Source: Leucaena leucocephala
Lineage: Eukaryota; Streptophyta; Magnoliopsida; Fabales; Fabaceae
Assembly: GCA_037074615.1 (NCBI GenBank)
Contig: CM073569.1
Location: forward strand, 3,416,001 to 3,480,000
Direction of reading: 5' to 3'
Length of the DNA stretch: 64,000 nucleotides
Shown here: positions 34,590-47,469 of the stretch, piece by piece
How positions within the stretch are numbered: the first letter of the stretch is position 1
How the letters are laid out: the number at the start of each line of letters is the position of its first letter
Position numbers and translations under genes: made by a program
The notes under the pieces: generated by a model
The model's input: the letters and a program-made list of their open reading frames with translations, nothing else
What the model was told of the DNA's origin: nothing
The model's database searches: none

Positions 34590-36240
34590 CCCTAATGCAG
34601 TTAGTTAAGAACGGCAGCCCCAGAATGGTCTGATTTTGTAAATGAATTCTATTGAAGGTTGGCCTTGAAAACAAATAAAAGCTTGACAAAAGTGCGTCCT
34701 TGCTTTCTTAAACTTATGAAGCAAAATAACCCACCCATTGACATTAAGGGAACAAGTCTTAACTAGAGCTTGTGAATGGCTTCTGGAATGTACGGGAAGA
34801 TGGTGCAAAAAGGCCATTTTGGAAAGGCCAAAAACAGCATTAATCTCTTTCATAATTGAGCAAGGTTTATCTCGCCACCCATAATGAAGAGCTTCGTTCC
34901 TTATCTTCCAGATGATACCCAACATACAGATGATTTTTTGAACAAAGAAAATATCTCATTCCTGAGATAGCTGAAGTAAAAGGGTTTCTATCCGATACTT
35001 AAGCTCCTGAAGTGCCAAGTCAGGAAGATACTAATAAGTCCAAATCATAAAGATCTATCTAGAGGACAGGTGAAAAAGATATGATGAATAGAATCTTTAT
35101 CTTCACAGCCAAAGACACAATCATAGGAAACATTCAAATGATGCTGCTGAAGAATATCACAAGATGGAATTGCATTGTTCATGAATTTCCAAAAGAAAAG
35201 GAGAAATTTTTGCTGGAGTTGCAAACTCCAGATCAATTTCCAAAGGGCACATCTGGTTGGTTGGTGTGTGAGATTACTGTCAGATATTGAGAGCACACCA
35301 TCCTTGACTTTGTAATAGCCAGAAGATCTCTCATTCCAGAATATAATATCAAAGGGGTCAGAGCAAATGGCATTCTAAAGATAACCCACTACTAAAAAAT
35401 ATAGTTTTAACAACATTATTCTATGACTGTTAAATGAAAAAATGTTATAAACAATAAACGGTGTTATTTTTATAATTAAGTTGTTGAAAGTTTACTTTCA
35501 ACTATAATTTTTCAAAAAACCGTTGTTAAAAGTTCTTCTTACAGCATTTTTTTATAAAATCACAAAACAACCTTCATAAAAAATTCTTTTAACAAGAGTT
35601 AATAAAAAAAATCGCTGTTAAAAGTTCTTTTTACAGCGATTTTGTATAAAATCGCTATAAAATGTTTCAAATTTTAAATATAGACGGTGTATCTAAAATC
35701 GTCGTAAAAAATTATTTTTAACCGCAGTAAAATATCTTTCCTACAATAGTGACCTCAGCAATATCCTCTTGATATAAAGACCGGACGAAGGGTTTGTTTC
35801 GAGGGATGTAATTCAAATGGGAAGGAGTATACAAAAATAAATCAGCAACCAATCAGATGTCATTCCTAGGTTGCTGAGCCGACTGCATAGGCCACCATAA
35901 TGATGGTTAATTGGAATACCAGTACCATTATTACCAACTCTTCATTTAAGCTTGTCAACAATGATATGGACATGCTCAGCAAGACCCTATAACAACTGAG
36001 ATGAATTATAAGGCTTCTTAATTATGGAGGGAGAATTGAGATCAATGTATTTTGGCCGCAAGGTATTATCCAGGATAGCTGAAGAATTATGGTTGAGAAA
36101 TCTCCAGACCTGCTTGGCTAACAAGGCTATGTTGACAATCTTGACTGGTCTTAAACCGAGTCCCCCTTTATCAATGGGCTGAAACAAAGCAAACTTCTTC
36201 AGTTAAATGAATCTTCTTTGAATTACTGTTGGACCCCTAG
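34590..36240 (-). pseudogene. Decayed LINE ORF2 (RT C-terminus, zf-RVT), split by a CACTA mini-element
   Basis: Pieces in order on the minus strand: 36187-35987 (KGGLGLRPVKIVNIALLAKQ, the post-RT thumb motif); about 35985-35755 (degraded GNG..IPI.. region); 35340-35045 (YYKVKDGVLSISDSNLTHQP, LWKLIWSLQLQQKFLLFFWK, CVFGCEDKD, HHIFFTCPL, a zf-RVT domain); and 34925-34605 (IIWKIRNEALHYG). Stops and frame changes separate the pieces. The RT core and endonuclease are absent, so it is 5'-truncated and dead. It is diverged from the 19-25 kb LINE. Confidence 0.82.
35384..35754. mobile_element. CACTA-type non-autonomous element with 3-bp duplication
   Basis: Element 35387-35751 begins CACTACTAAAAAATATAG and ends CTTTCCTACAATAGTG, so termini are CACTA-like inverted repeats. 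It is flanked by ACC on both sides (35384-35386, 35752-35754), the 3-bp duplication known for the CACTA/CMC superfamily. The interior has repeated GTTAAAAGTTCTT and ACAGC motifs and no coding capacity. It sits inside the LINE relic, so it is younger than that LINE. Confidence 0.85.
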
Positions 36241-36764
36241 AAAAAGTTAACACAATTGGAGTCAATTTTTTTTATGGATGCCTTTTCCCCCAATTCCCGA
36301 TCACTTCCATTCTAGGGATTCACAATGTACAGAAATATTTGTCATGAAAACGATAGAAATAATTGCTATTGCCTACGATATTAATTTTTTATATTTATTT
36401 TGTATATCTCTCCCTAACTACATTATATATATTATATTTATTTTTGGACTGAAAACTACATTATATATATAATTATGAAGAATTGAGAATTCGAAACGGA
36501 AGAATAACTAAGGAACATATATAGAGAATCACAAGATGCCACAATAAATTCTAATAATACTGAATTTAACTACCCACAACAACGATAGAACTTAGAACTA
36601 ATTTTGATCCCTCCCATGATTGAGAAGCCTAACTTATGCTTACTAAACTGGGTTTATTAATTAATTAAATAATTAATTAATCACTCAAAATCCACTATTA
36701 GTCTTCAATTACTAGCTAATCACATTCCTTTTATGCATGGAGCTGCTGGTCTCATCCACCTCCA
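36240..36764. other. Intergenic spacer and 3' flank of the bHLH-MYC_N gene
   Basis: AT-rich with no coding signal. The right part is the likely 3' UTR of the gene that ends at 36765. Confidence 0.5.
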
Positions 36765-38119
36765 TCATACTTGAGGCTTATACTCATCCTCGTCATCTTC
36801 CTTCACTCCTCTATATATCATTCCCGTCAATTCTAAGGATCTCTGAGATGATAAAAACAGAGCCTCTGATTGTGGCGGCGGTGGCGGCGGCACCACTGAA
36901 GGTAGCTTAGACAGTAAGGCCTCAAGGCTGCTCATTGAAGGACTTAATTTCAAGTACGGGTCATATAGAAGTTTAGGTTGAGGCGGCCATTGTTGACCTG
37001 AAACTCCATAACCTAATGCATAAGAAAAAGAAGAAGACGACGACGAAGACGAAGACGGATGCGGTAATAGTACTCCGGGGATGCTCTCGATGTAACTCAA
37101 CTTTGTTCTTAATTGGACAACGTAGCTGAGGTCTTCTATCACCTTCTGAACTGCTCCAAGTTGTATAACTCCTTCTCTTACACTAATCAGTGCTATGGTC
37201 TGCAACATGATTCATATTCACCATCGATCTCACTGAATCCTATCTAAAATGATGAAGTGTGGTTAGTAACAGTTTCATACCTTTATACCACATTGGAACT
37301 GGGCTTCCCAAGTCCTTGGATACTGTAAAACAAACATGATTTAGATTAACGGTTAAAGATCATGTGTATGGATGGGCTTTTTTTTTTTATTATTATTTCT
37401 CACCAAGTTGATTTCTTGATCTTGAATAGGTTCGCTGTAAATCCACTTGTGGCTGTGATCTGCAGCAACTTTTCCTATCAACCTGCTGGCCCATGAATGA
37501 ATAAACCTAATTAATTAACTTTAATTTGGGTAGGTTACTGGTAATAATTGATATATTAGAAATGAAAACTTACCCTTCTCCATAGTTATAGATCTCATGT
37601 GACATCTTGAAGAACAGCTCGGGTTGCAAGCCTTGATAGTAATTCCCATTATAAACAGATGATGAAGCTGCAAAATTGCAGAAACCATCTTCCCACGCCA
37701 ATATCCTGCATGCATTCATTTAACTATTAATTACTTTAAACAATACAATTACAATCATGCAGATATAATTCAGAAACCAAAAAAAAAAAAAATAGCACCA
37801 GTTCCTTCTGTTTCCTCTTGATCTGTCATAAGTCCCTTGACCAGCTTCCCAGTCCCACCTATATATATATATTACCAATCCAACCATGAAACAAACAAAC
37901 ATAATCCTATGATGATGATGTTTTACAATGTTGGTGTTTTGAAGTGATGACAAAATATAATGTTGAAGCTTACTTGGGTGGTGGGTAGTTTCTGGGCAAG
38001 ATTCTCCAGAAGACAGCATATACCCATTGGGAATTTTGATGGATGTTATTGCACAAACTTCTCAGTGTGTGTTGAAGAAGATGGGTAGCAATCAATGAAC
38101 TGCTGGCGTGTTCTTCCAT
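36765..38119 (-). CDS. bHLH-MYC_N domain protein (WNK-related annotation in Arabidopsis)
   Basis: Six exons on the minus strand: 38119-37974, 37858-37799, 37705-37574, 37482-37404, 37322-37281, 37199-36765. All borders fit GT-AG and join in frame to 297 residues. Motifs: WVYAVFWRILPRNYPPPKWD, WEAGQGTYDRSRGNRRNW, ELFFKMSHEIYNYGEG, GKVAADHSHKWIYSEP, PRTWEAQFQCGIKTIALISV and VREGVIQLGAVQKVIEDL. These form the MYC_N fold (about residues 15-185), the MYB/JAZ-binding module of plant bHLH factors, here without a bHLH domain. The C-terminus has Ser, Pro and acidic runs. Related Arabidopsis proteins carry the label WNK kinase-related but have no kinase motifs, and I see none here. Exon 5 is only 42 bases. 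Likely a transcription-associated partner protein; function not established. Confidence 0.88.
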
Positions 38120-39007
38120 AGACAACCTTCTGTTATACAACCAATTGCAGATGCTATATTAATATGATCTTTCTTCTTCTTCTTCACTTTCACTTTCACT
38201 ATCCTCCTCCTTTATATAATAAACCCACCAACAAGGAAACTTCACATTTATTTCCCTCTCTCTCTCATCACACATGCATTTATTTATTTGTGAAAAATAA
38301 AATTAATATATTATATATTATGCTTTTCTGGGACCCCACCAGTCTGCCATCCTCCTCAGTTTTCAACATCTTTGAAATTCATATTCACCCAAGTTCATTA
38401 CAGCTGTCAGAAGCAAAAGCCAATGTTACTCACACAATAATAATATGACAATTATATTATTTGCATTACACCATTTTAGTTTTACACAGTCATCTTAGTT
38501 CATGGCATTGCATATATATTCATTCATCTGAGGAAATGGATGTGTGCATATATGTCATTTTTAATTCTGTGTGTCCCTTAACGTTCTGTTTTATGACACT
38601 GTTTAAGGTAGCTACTGACTCTAGTCCCAGAAAAAGTCCCTGCTGAACTGCAACCATGTATCATAAATTTTGCAACTTTGCATCTGTGTTTTTCTTATAT
38701 ATTTTTACCCCCTTCCTTTCTATATTACCATAATCATTATTACCTGAAATATAGAAGGAGAGTAGGCGAAAGCGAAATATCGACCTTAGATAACTGTGTA
38801 ATATACTGCTTTACTAATTATTCGCAGTTGCAGGTAATAATAATTACCGAGTCAATATAGCCCAGAAATAATGACACTACTGAAGAATCTTTTTTTTTTC
38901 AAATTCAAAAAAGTTTGGTATATTTACTTCACTGCTGTTTTCTTTTTGTTTCATCTATCAGAGGTACTGGTGGCCTTTGTGATATGCGAGAATAGCAACC
39001 AATATTG

Positions 39008-39038
<31 letters not shown>

Positions 39039-39156
39039 TCCATGATTTACCATTATACGGAGGAGTCAATGATTGAGTGGTGGGGTGGGGGGAGGAGTTA
39101 ATATTGGATGGTGGATATATAGTTAAGATGACGAGATGTGAAGCATCTAAATACTC

Positions 39157-39430
39157 CCCATATTCTTGATATAGAACATAATTGGTAAGTTAATATTAAT
39201 CCTAAATATAAGACATATTTTTTATATTTATCAATTTTTTTTCAAATTTTTTTATTGATAATCTTTCAACAATAATCAAGTAAGAGAGAGAGTGAATGAG
39301 GGAGTTAAGAAAAATTGTTAGGGTGTGTTTTAGGGGAAAAAAACTTTGTAATAACTATCTTAATTAGCTTCTTTAATTTAATTAAAATTAATTAAATAAA
39401 TTATGTATTAAATACCGGATAAGTAATAAA
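39157..39430. repeat. MITE-like AT-rich repeat, copy 4
   Basis: Shares CAACAATAATCAAGTAAGAG and the flanking TCCTAAATATAAGACATAT and TATGTATTAAATACCGGATA blocks with the other copies. Confidence 0.55.
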
Positions 39431-40014
39431 TAATGAGTGAATTTAGTTTAAAAGGGGTAAAGTGAAGGTGCTGTAGCAAGAGATATGTTTCTCTTGACAA
39501 TATAATCACGTTTGGTTAGAATGGGATCATTTGAGAGACAAGATACGGAGAGCACTTAGATAGAGGGACTGCAGAAGCTGATATCAGCACCATCACTCCT
39601 TGAATGCCCTGTGGAATTTTATTGGGAGAGAGATGTGTTCCACTTGTCTTCTCTCTATGTTCATCAATTATCATTGTCACATATTCACAAAACACCCACC
39701 AACCAATACTATTTAATTTACGAAAATAAAATATAGAAAAAAAAAAACAGTTAAGAAAGCCCCACGACAACAAGAGAGATGGTCAAGAATATTAGGTGTT
39801 GAAATTATAACAAGGATATTGCCTCATACTACAAGAAACTCAAGTGTCATCAAGTGTCTCTGTAATATAATATAGGATATAATTAATTAAAAAAAAAGAA
39901 AATTATACCAAGCACATGCATTTATATTCATAAACTTTGGTTTCCTTAATATCTCTAGCTACCAATGCCTTGTAAAAATAATACTCTTTCTAATCTTAAA
40001 TATAAAATCACAAT

Positions 40015-40090
40015 ATACCTTACAAGAGAATTGAACTCTCCACTCCCCTTATGCAAAGGGACTACCACTAAGACAATGTACTAAGTGTAC
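40015..40090 (-). repeat. tRNA-like SINE fragment
   Basis: On the minus strand: TTGTCTTAGTGGTAGTCCC (box-A-like) then GAGAGTTCAATTCTC (box-B-like). The arrangement is like a tRNA-derived SINE head. It sits in DNA resembling the MITE-like family. No cloverleaf closes, so it is not a tRNA gene. Confidence 0.4.
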
Positions 40091-42174
40091 GGAGTCTTAT
40101 ATTTAATATTAGAAAAGTATTATAATTATACTACTTTACATTATGATTAATGTTGTCGGTTGTTCATGGTTTGTTTACTTTTCGCAAGTGCACTTTAAAA
40201 ATGTGAAGGAAAGATACATCTACAGTTGACATTAATTATAATTTTAAAATAGAACCCACCATAACCTCAAAATCAAACTCATTATATTAATATGGTGTTA
40301 CGTCGGCATACGTACATAATTTGTTTTATTTAATTTGTCGGTTGCATTGTTTAATTATTTATATGATGACGAACACCCTATCAAGTTTTAGTTCCATTCT
40401 GTCGGGCTTCCCACTAGGTTTTATGTACCACTAAGTGTATATATTATTGCTTCTATATAGAATATTGTTCTTGAGGAATTAAACGAAAACAACGTTTATT
40501 TCTTAAGGGATAGATTATTGAATTAAGCCTACACAAGTACGATGGGATTAAAATCAAAACAAATCAATGCAAAATGAATTAATAAATAAAAACTTTAAAA
40601 TAATTTAGGTGTTGGGTGGATGGAATTATTAATAGGTGCTGGAGCCGACAAATATGGTTAGAAAAAAGCTGTAAAATTAAAGTGGGAAAGGCAACACCCC
40701 AATTGAGAGAAACGAAGCTGGATGCCACACGACTTCTTTTCATATATCGTTCAACACACTCACTCTGGATCCTCGATATAAAGCACATTCCAGATATGTT
40801 TTATTACTAATAATATATATAACTGCAGAGCATGCATTTACGTTTTACAGTTAACGATATTTACTCGGGCCTCTAGATATTAAATGAGTGGTCCTGTAAA
40901 AAATTAAATGGCAGCATGCATTTACGTACGTACGTTTACACAGTGAAAGCATTGATATCGCTAGTACTAGTAATTCTATATGTCACGGACTTGTTTGTGC
41001 TGTGAAAGTTACTAGTAAATTAAATTCTTGTATACGCTCTCTACAACAGTGACCTATCTCTCTCTATATATCTCAGGAAAAGTTATATATATGTGTATAT
41101 ATATGTATATGTATCATGATCTCTTCTGGAAAATGAATGAAATGCAGCCCAATAGTCAAAGTGAAGGTGATTGATCAAGCTTTTCATATTGACAAGTAAC
41201 ATCCACTATACGTACCCGCAACACAATATTATATTTTCAAGCTTCGTCACTCCATGAAGGTGTTTTCTTATCTGCTCGTGTGTGTGTGCGTGTGTGTGTT
41301 ATCCAGTTATGTTCAACCCAGGACACACACACACCAAAAAAAAAAAAAACAGATATCATTATTAGATCAAAATTCAATGGACACATAACGAGTTATATGT
41401 CGTACGTTGTGAATTTGGGACAAGTAGGACAGAACTAGTTGGACGAGAGAGAGGTCTACACGCCTATCCTGTAATGTATTAATCTCTACTCAAGTATTAC
41501 GTTTGTTTAAATTCATGATTTAAACCTCTAATTTAAGTTTTTAATCATAATTTTATGAATTATGAGATAAATATATAAAAGAAATCTTATTTCAACTAAT
41601 TATATAAACATGCTTGTTAAAAATAAATCCAACCAGACACATGCATAGCTGTGTTTGTTATATGTGCAAGAAACATAGATGGCGTTCCCAAAGGCCAGAA
41701 GGAGCTTTTAAATAATAATTGGCGTAAGTGAAGTAGTTTGTTCTGGGCTATGGGTACAATAGAAATGAATGGTTCAATGCATAGGCACAGAAGTATAGGT
41801 TTGAGGATTGGGAACAGGGACTTGATTTTAAGGGCATGTGTTGATATTTTGTCATGTCAACTAAAGTTTGACAACACCGCACCTAACATACATTAATAGT
41901 CGAATCATTTATTTATTTATTTTGCTGCATATGTTGCTACAGTTATCATCTTGATCTTAAGTTTTGAAATTAGTTAATCCATTGTTATATATGACAATTA
42001 GATGGAAATGAACTAAAAATATGAATATAAATAGTGAAATAGGGGTTGGGTGGGGGAACTGGGGAAGTAGTAGTAGTGGTAGCGTGAGAGAGGGGCAAGT
42101 GATGAAGAAAAGCGAAGATGACACATGCACATATTATATGAGCATTGAAGCAGATGACATGTGTTTAGATTTAG

Positions 42175-42895
42175 ATTATACTATAGTTTTATAAATTCTT
42201 TTGACTAATTGGTTTAATTTTTTTTTAAAATAAACAGTTATATTTATCCAAGAGAATTTTTGGATTAAATTACGGTTTAAAATAATGATTTTGGATAAGC
42301 TACTAAAAATAGTTTATAGAATAATAAAAAAGTTTATAAATTACCCAATTATTATTTTACTCATATTTTTTTCACTATCTGTCATCTCTTTTCTCTTCTC
42401 TGTCGCTTCTCTCCATCTCGTTGCTGCATCTGTGTGGTCGTCGTTACGGCAATGGATTGAGGAGACGTTGCTTCTATGTGGGTCGTTGTTACTACTTCTG
42501 GACTGAGGAGACGCCAACGATAGAGGAAGAGGAAGAAGGAGATGAGGCGGATGTAGAGGAAGGCGTTGTTGAAGCCTCCGTCATCATCATTGAAGCCCCT
42601 ATCGCTGCTTATTGCTCACCATTGCCATCGTTGTTGCTGGTGGTTGTTGATGTCACTTATCATTGTGAAATGCTTGCTGAACAGTAAAATAAAGAAGATG
42701 ATGAAATTTAATTTTTTTATTTCATACTCTTTTTGATAAATTACCAATTATAAAAATTATTTTGAGAATATCCATCAAAATACTCATTTATCTATAACTA
42801 TTTTTTATAAGATTTTATTTAGAAGCTTTTTTTAAAAGCTGTTTAAAATTTTTTTTTATATAAATTATTTTTTAAAAATTTATCCAAATAGTCCG
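42175..42895 (+). repeat. Terminal-inverted-repeat element family, copy 2
   Basis: Carries the family block with the frame MILDKLLKIVYRIIKKFINY, a CT-rich middle, and an end region with AAATTACCAATTATAAAAAT and TTATCCAAATAGTCCG. The middle (42410-42690) holds extra low-complexity sequence with no domain. Confidence 0.55.
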
Positions 42896-43199
42896 ACACA
42901 TAATTTGATGAGCTGTGATGGAAGGCCTTGATTGGGCCATAAGCCCATCTAGACTTGACTATTCCATTGCATATTGGCCTCGGAGAACGCAGGATCCACG
43001 CTAGTTGATACTTGTATGTAGAAAAACAACTATTTGACAGGCAAGCAGCTTTCTGATTTTTTGTTCCCTTGTCAATCTTGTTTGAAATTTGTGTGTTAAA
43101 CAAATCTACTTTCTTATTATTTTAAAAAAATCCTCACGTCTTTCGTAAATGCCTTCATAAATCATGGTTAGTTATGGAGGATATTTTAATTGATAAAAT

Positions 43200-43466
43200 G
43201 ATATTTCCCGATTATTAACATAAAATCTAATTAAAGAATTACTCTTTTTAAATATAAGATATATTTATTATTTCTTATATTTATCTATTTTTTTTAAATT
43301 ATTCTTATTGATACTCTCTCAATAATAATCAATTAAGTGAGGGAGTGAGTGGTTAAAGAAGATGATTATGATATTTTAGAAAAAATATATCATATTAATT
43401 AATTTAACTAACTGATTGAATATAATCAAATTAGTTAAATATATCTTATATTAAACACTAAAAGAT
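43200..43466. repeat. MITE-like AT-rich repeat, copy 5
   Basis: Same block order as 27314-27590. It ends almost exactly where the terminal-inverted-repeat element at 43470 starts. Confidence 0.55.
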
Positions 43467-43469
43467 TAT

Positions 43470-44020
43470 GGGCCTGTTTGGTAAAGCCTTAAACCGCGGT
43501 TTTAAAAGGGCTTTTGGCCCAAACCTCGGTTTGGGGAAATTTCAAAACAAACATGCTTATTTGTCCATAAGTGCTTTTGGACAAAACTATGGTTTAAAAC
43601 CATGGTTTTGAATAAGCTATTTAAAATAGCTTTTTCAACAGTAAAAACACTTATGGACTATCCAATTACTATCTTACCCCTACTTTTTCTTACACTCTCT
43701 CTCCTCTCTCCTACTTTTTCTTACACCCTCTCTCATCTCTCTTACTTTTTCTTACACCCTCTCTCCTTTCTACTCTCTTCCCTCTCTCCTCTCTCTTCTC
43801 TTTTCTCTAACTCCCTCATCTCTCTTACTTTAAATCAAATCATACCCTTTTTGTTAATTTACCACCATAAAAAGTCATTCTAAAAATAACTATCCAAACA
43901 CCTATTTATTCAAAACTACTTTTTTTCCATAAACTTTTCTCCAAAAGTCCTTTTCCATAAGTTGTCCATAAGCCCTTTTTTTTCATAAGCCCTTTTTCAA
44001 AATCATATCCAAACATGCCC
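43470..44020 (+). repeat. Terminal-inverted-repeat element family, copy 3 (best ends)
   Basis: Left end GGGCCTGTTTGGTAAAGCC and right end ATCATATCCAAACATGCCC are imperfect inverted repeats. The shared frame starts MVLNKLFKIAFSTVKTLMDY, followed by a long CT-rich region. Ends are of hAT-like or similar DNA transposons. A clear target duplication was not found. Confidence 0.65.
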
Positions 44021-44316
44021 TATATAATATTTAACTTTTTTGATACAATTATCAGATTTTATTATTAAGTATCCAATTTTGAGGTTCGTGATTATCTCTT
44101 TTAATATATGTGTTAGACCCAAAGATATCTAGCAGCCTTATATTAATGTTAAGTTATCTCTTAAATTTTCTAGGAATCCCTTTATTAGGGGCTATGAATG
44201 ATCAATTTTTCTCAATCCCTCCTATGGAACCAAGATGGAAAAGACTGATAAATAAAACAAAATGGTTTGATCCGTTCTCAATAGCCACAAGATGATAATC
44301 TTATGGTGATCCTTTG

Positions 44317-47300
44317 GTTTTCGTTGTGTACGCAAACGCCACTTCTCTTTCTCTCCTTCTTCCATCTTCCTTCCTTTATTACAGAAAGCGACCTTCTCCC
44401 TCCATCATAACCTCAATCCTCTGCAAAATACTTCCTCTCGGCTTCCTCTGGTACATCATCTTTCACCATTGGTGTTACTTACCGCTGCAAGAAATTAAAA
44501 AGGCGTGTTTTTATCGGTGGAATTTGTGGTAGTTGTGCATCGCAGACATTGACATACACTGTTGGATATAGCTCCCCTGTTCTTGCTTCAGTAATGGCGG
44601 ATCTCTCCCGTTTTTACCTTCTTTCTTGCCATCGTTTTCAGGTATACATCAACCACCATTATCTCATTAAAACTAGGGTTTCTTCCACTAAAGCCATATC
44701 CATTGACATGAAGGTATCAAGATTATTTGCAGATATGAAAAACTGGAAGTGAGGAAAGTGAGCAGCCATGCAAAATGCATTGGGACAGTGTTGTCCATTG
44801 CAGGGGCGTTAATGGTGACACTGTGCAGAGGCTCTGTGTTGGAAGACGACGATAAGGCAACGGCACAAGATGAGTGGCTTCTAGGAGCCATTCTACTTGC
44901 ACTTGGCAGCTTCTGTGTTGCCCTGATATTTATTGTTAAGGTAGGCTTGGCTTTTTTATCTCTTTGTCGGTAGCTGCTTCTCTTTCCTACTTACTCCTCT
45001 AATCCTAGAGTAAAAGAGAATGTTTATTTTAGTATTACTTATAAGTTATATTATTAAATTTTTTATATAAATATATTCTTTTATATTTTATTTATTATTA
45101 TATTAATTTTATTTTTATTAGATATATATATTAAATAAAAATAAAATTAAAAAAATTGTTAGATTTTATTGCATGGTTAATGAAATTTAAAATATTTTTT
45201 GAAAACATACTAAAAATAATTTATAAATAGGATAAAAAAAATATTTTTTAAACTTTATGTTTAATATAATTAATTTACACATCACACTCAGTCTCTTCAT
45301 GTTTCTCATCTTAGCCACCTCATCCCTCCTATTTTAATTTGTTTTTCTTTTTGTATCTTAAAGTTATTTAATCAGTTTGTTTTAATCTGAAAAAAAAATC
45401 ATAGTAGGAAATTAAATTACTCACACACACACACACACATTTTCCGGAATTACGCTTAAAGTATACTTGTATTAATATGCCCATTGAAAATATCTTATTG
45501 CAAAATTCTTCTACCCTCATATTCCTTTTATTCAGATAATCAAATTATATAATATTTTTAAAAAATTAATATTAAATAATATAAAATGCAATATGAATAT
45601 ATGTGATGAGGAATACTCTGTAAAATGCATGAAGCTTATTAATAATTAATATATTTATAAAAAGCTACATGCTTGATGTATTATATGCGGACGTGGATAA
45701 TGAAGGAGTATCCAGAAGTTGTAATGACAGCAACCATTTCATGCAGCTTCATGGTGACCTTATCCACCATTGTTGCTCTTGTTGTTGAGAGAAATAATGC
45801 TCAGGCATGGACTCTTCGTCCTCATATGGAGCTCGCTGCTATCTTATATTCTGTAAGCATTCAACAAAACAACACACCACATATACTTAGTTTTCAGACT
45901 TCGCATTCACACTTCAACTTATAAAATCTGATATGATTATTTATTATATATTTGTTTTGGTACAATTACATGTACAGTTTCCCATATTACTCACTAATCT
46001 TTGATATGTGCGTGTGTGTGTGTATAAAGGGCATTATTGTGGTATCAATTAGAAACATAACGAATACATGGGCGTGTGGAAGGGAGGGACCAGTGGACGT
46101 GGCCATGTTTAATCTACTCCTTTAGGAATGGTTATTGCACTTGCCATGGAACTTCTATTCTTGGGCGAATCTCTTTCTCTTGGAAGGTACGTGTCTGCAT
46201 GTATAATTTAATTTTCATATATAAAAATTTATGAGTTTAGTCCCATGACTACCAAGGCAGTAAGGTGTGCTTAGGTAGAATTGGATAGGACAATTTTCCT
46301 GCTTGGTGCTCAACTTGAAAAAAGAATGAGTTACATTTTATAGCTCAATGCCCAGCCTTACTCGATAAAATCTCTAACAATTTTAGGTTGGGCTGGGCAA
46401 GACGGGCTTCCATGCTCAAATAGTGATGCCCTGCTCGTTCTATAGGATAAAAATATACAATTATAAATTTTTAAAATAATACCATATTCATATGTCTTTA
46501 AGAGTTAAATAATATCCATAATTCACTAAGAATATGACAACAAAAAGATAGTAATTAAAATGTTAAAAGCCATTGCATATATATATAAAAAAGTTTTCAA
46601 GTCTAAATAGTTTACAATTACAACTTTGCATCAATTTCTCTAAATTTGACAAGGATAAAGCATCTGAAAAAAAAATAAAAGAAATAATTATAATTTATAA
46701 TGTAATCATAATAAAGTTAAAAAAAATAAAGAAATCAATCTAATTATAAATTTTAAAAGATACAACTTATCTAGTCATATTTATAAAATGACATTTTAGT
46801 CACCAGTATATATCATATTCTTCCCTTTAAGTGTAATATCTAAGAGAAAAAGTAAAAAAGTAAAAGAATGGGTGTGCATGGGTAAGGATAGGCTAAGCAA
46901 CCCTCTGCTAAGTGCCTAGCCCGAAGAAAGAATATGCTATATTTTGTATCACGATGCCTAACCTGACCCTATATATTTTGGGTTAGGCATTTTTTTTTGC
47001 AAGCCTAGGTAGGAGTACCGGGCGGCAGGCTTTATGCACACCTTTACAAGTAGTACATATCTTTCAACTTAAATAGTACTTATATAAATATTTATAGATT
47101 ATCCATAAATAAAATTGTTATATTGACAATAAAATTTCATATTTACAAGTCGGCCTTGTATATTTATAAGTTAAATTGCATCATTTATAAGTGAAATTTA
47201 ACCATTTATGTTTACTAGTGAAACTTGTATTTTAACAATTGAATTTCCTGAGAAGTTTTAGTATTTAATTTTTGTTTTCACGAGATGTATGAGTAGTTTT

Positions 47301-47465
47301 CCCTAATATATGCTTAGTTACAGTGAGATTATAAAATGATTATCAATAATGTTTCTATTTGTTTTTGATGACACAGCGCGATTGGTGGCTGGAGGAGTAA
47401 TTTCTATTGGGTTTTATGGCGGCAGGCTCAACAGGAAAACATGGCTTTTGAGAGAGAAGTAATTT
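44317..47465 (+). pseudogene. WAT1-related (UMAMIT) transporter pseudogene A
   Basis: Homologous exon by exon to the intact gene at 48097-50890: about 44317-44450, 44533-44641, 44733-44940, 45691-45852, 46030-46186, 47377-47465. Several lesions are visible. The N-terminal ~40 codons with the start are missing, and unrelated sequence abuts VFVVYANATS. Two bases are lost near 44609 (CTCTCCCGTTTTT against CTCTCCCCTGTTTT). The exon 4 acceptor is GG instead of AG at 45689-45690. Extra bases give a TAG at 46123-46125. The last exon lacks the FYGVLWGQ segment and the C-terminal tail. Intron 5 carries a small inverted-repeat insertion. It cannot make a transporter. Confidence 0.9.
46870..47043. repeat. 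Small inverted-repeat element in intron 5 of pseudogene A
   Basis: Ends are GGGTGTGCATGGGTAAGG and CTTTATGCACACC, an inverted pair of about 10 bases. The interior has GGCTAAGC and TGGGTTAGGC motifs typical of hAT-like MITEs. Similar GGGCTGGGC-type sequence lies at 46320-46440 and at 12265-12440. Confidence 0.5.
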
Positions 47466-47469
47466 GCAT

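Larger units (their letters stand above)
38120..42170. other. Intergenic region with repeats
   Basis: The left 200 bases are the likely 5' UTR and promoter of the bHLH-MYC_N gene, including a CTT-rich tract at 38168-38186. The rest has no recognised gene. It includes an AT microsatellite at about 39009-39034, a MITE-like copy at 39157-39430, a tRNA-like fragment at about 40015-40090, and a GT tract at 41279-41298. Confidence 0.55.

Noticed and set aside
36765..38119. WNK kinase gene
   Set aside because: The label exists for relatives, but there is no glycine loop, HRD or DFG motif; the sequence is a MYC_N domain.
40015..40090. tRNA gene on the minus strand
   Set aside because: Box A and box B motifs exist, but no acceptor stem or anticodon arm closes; called a SINE fragment.
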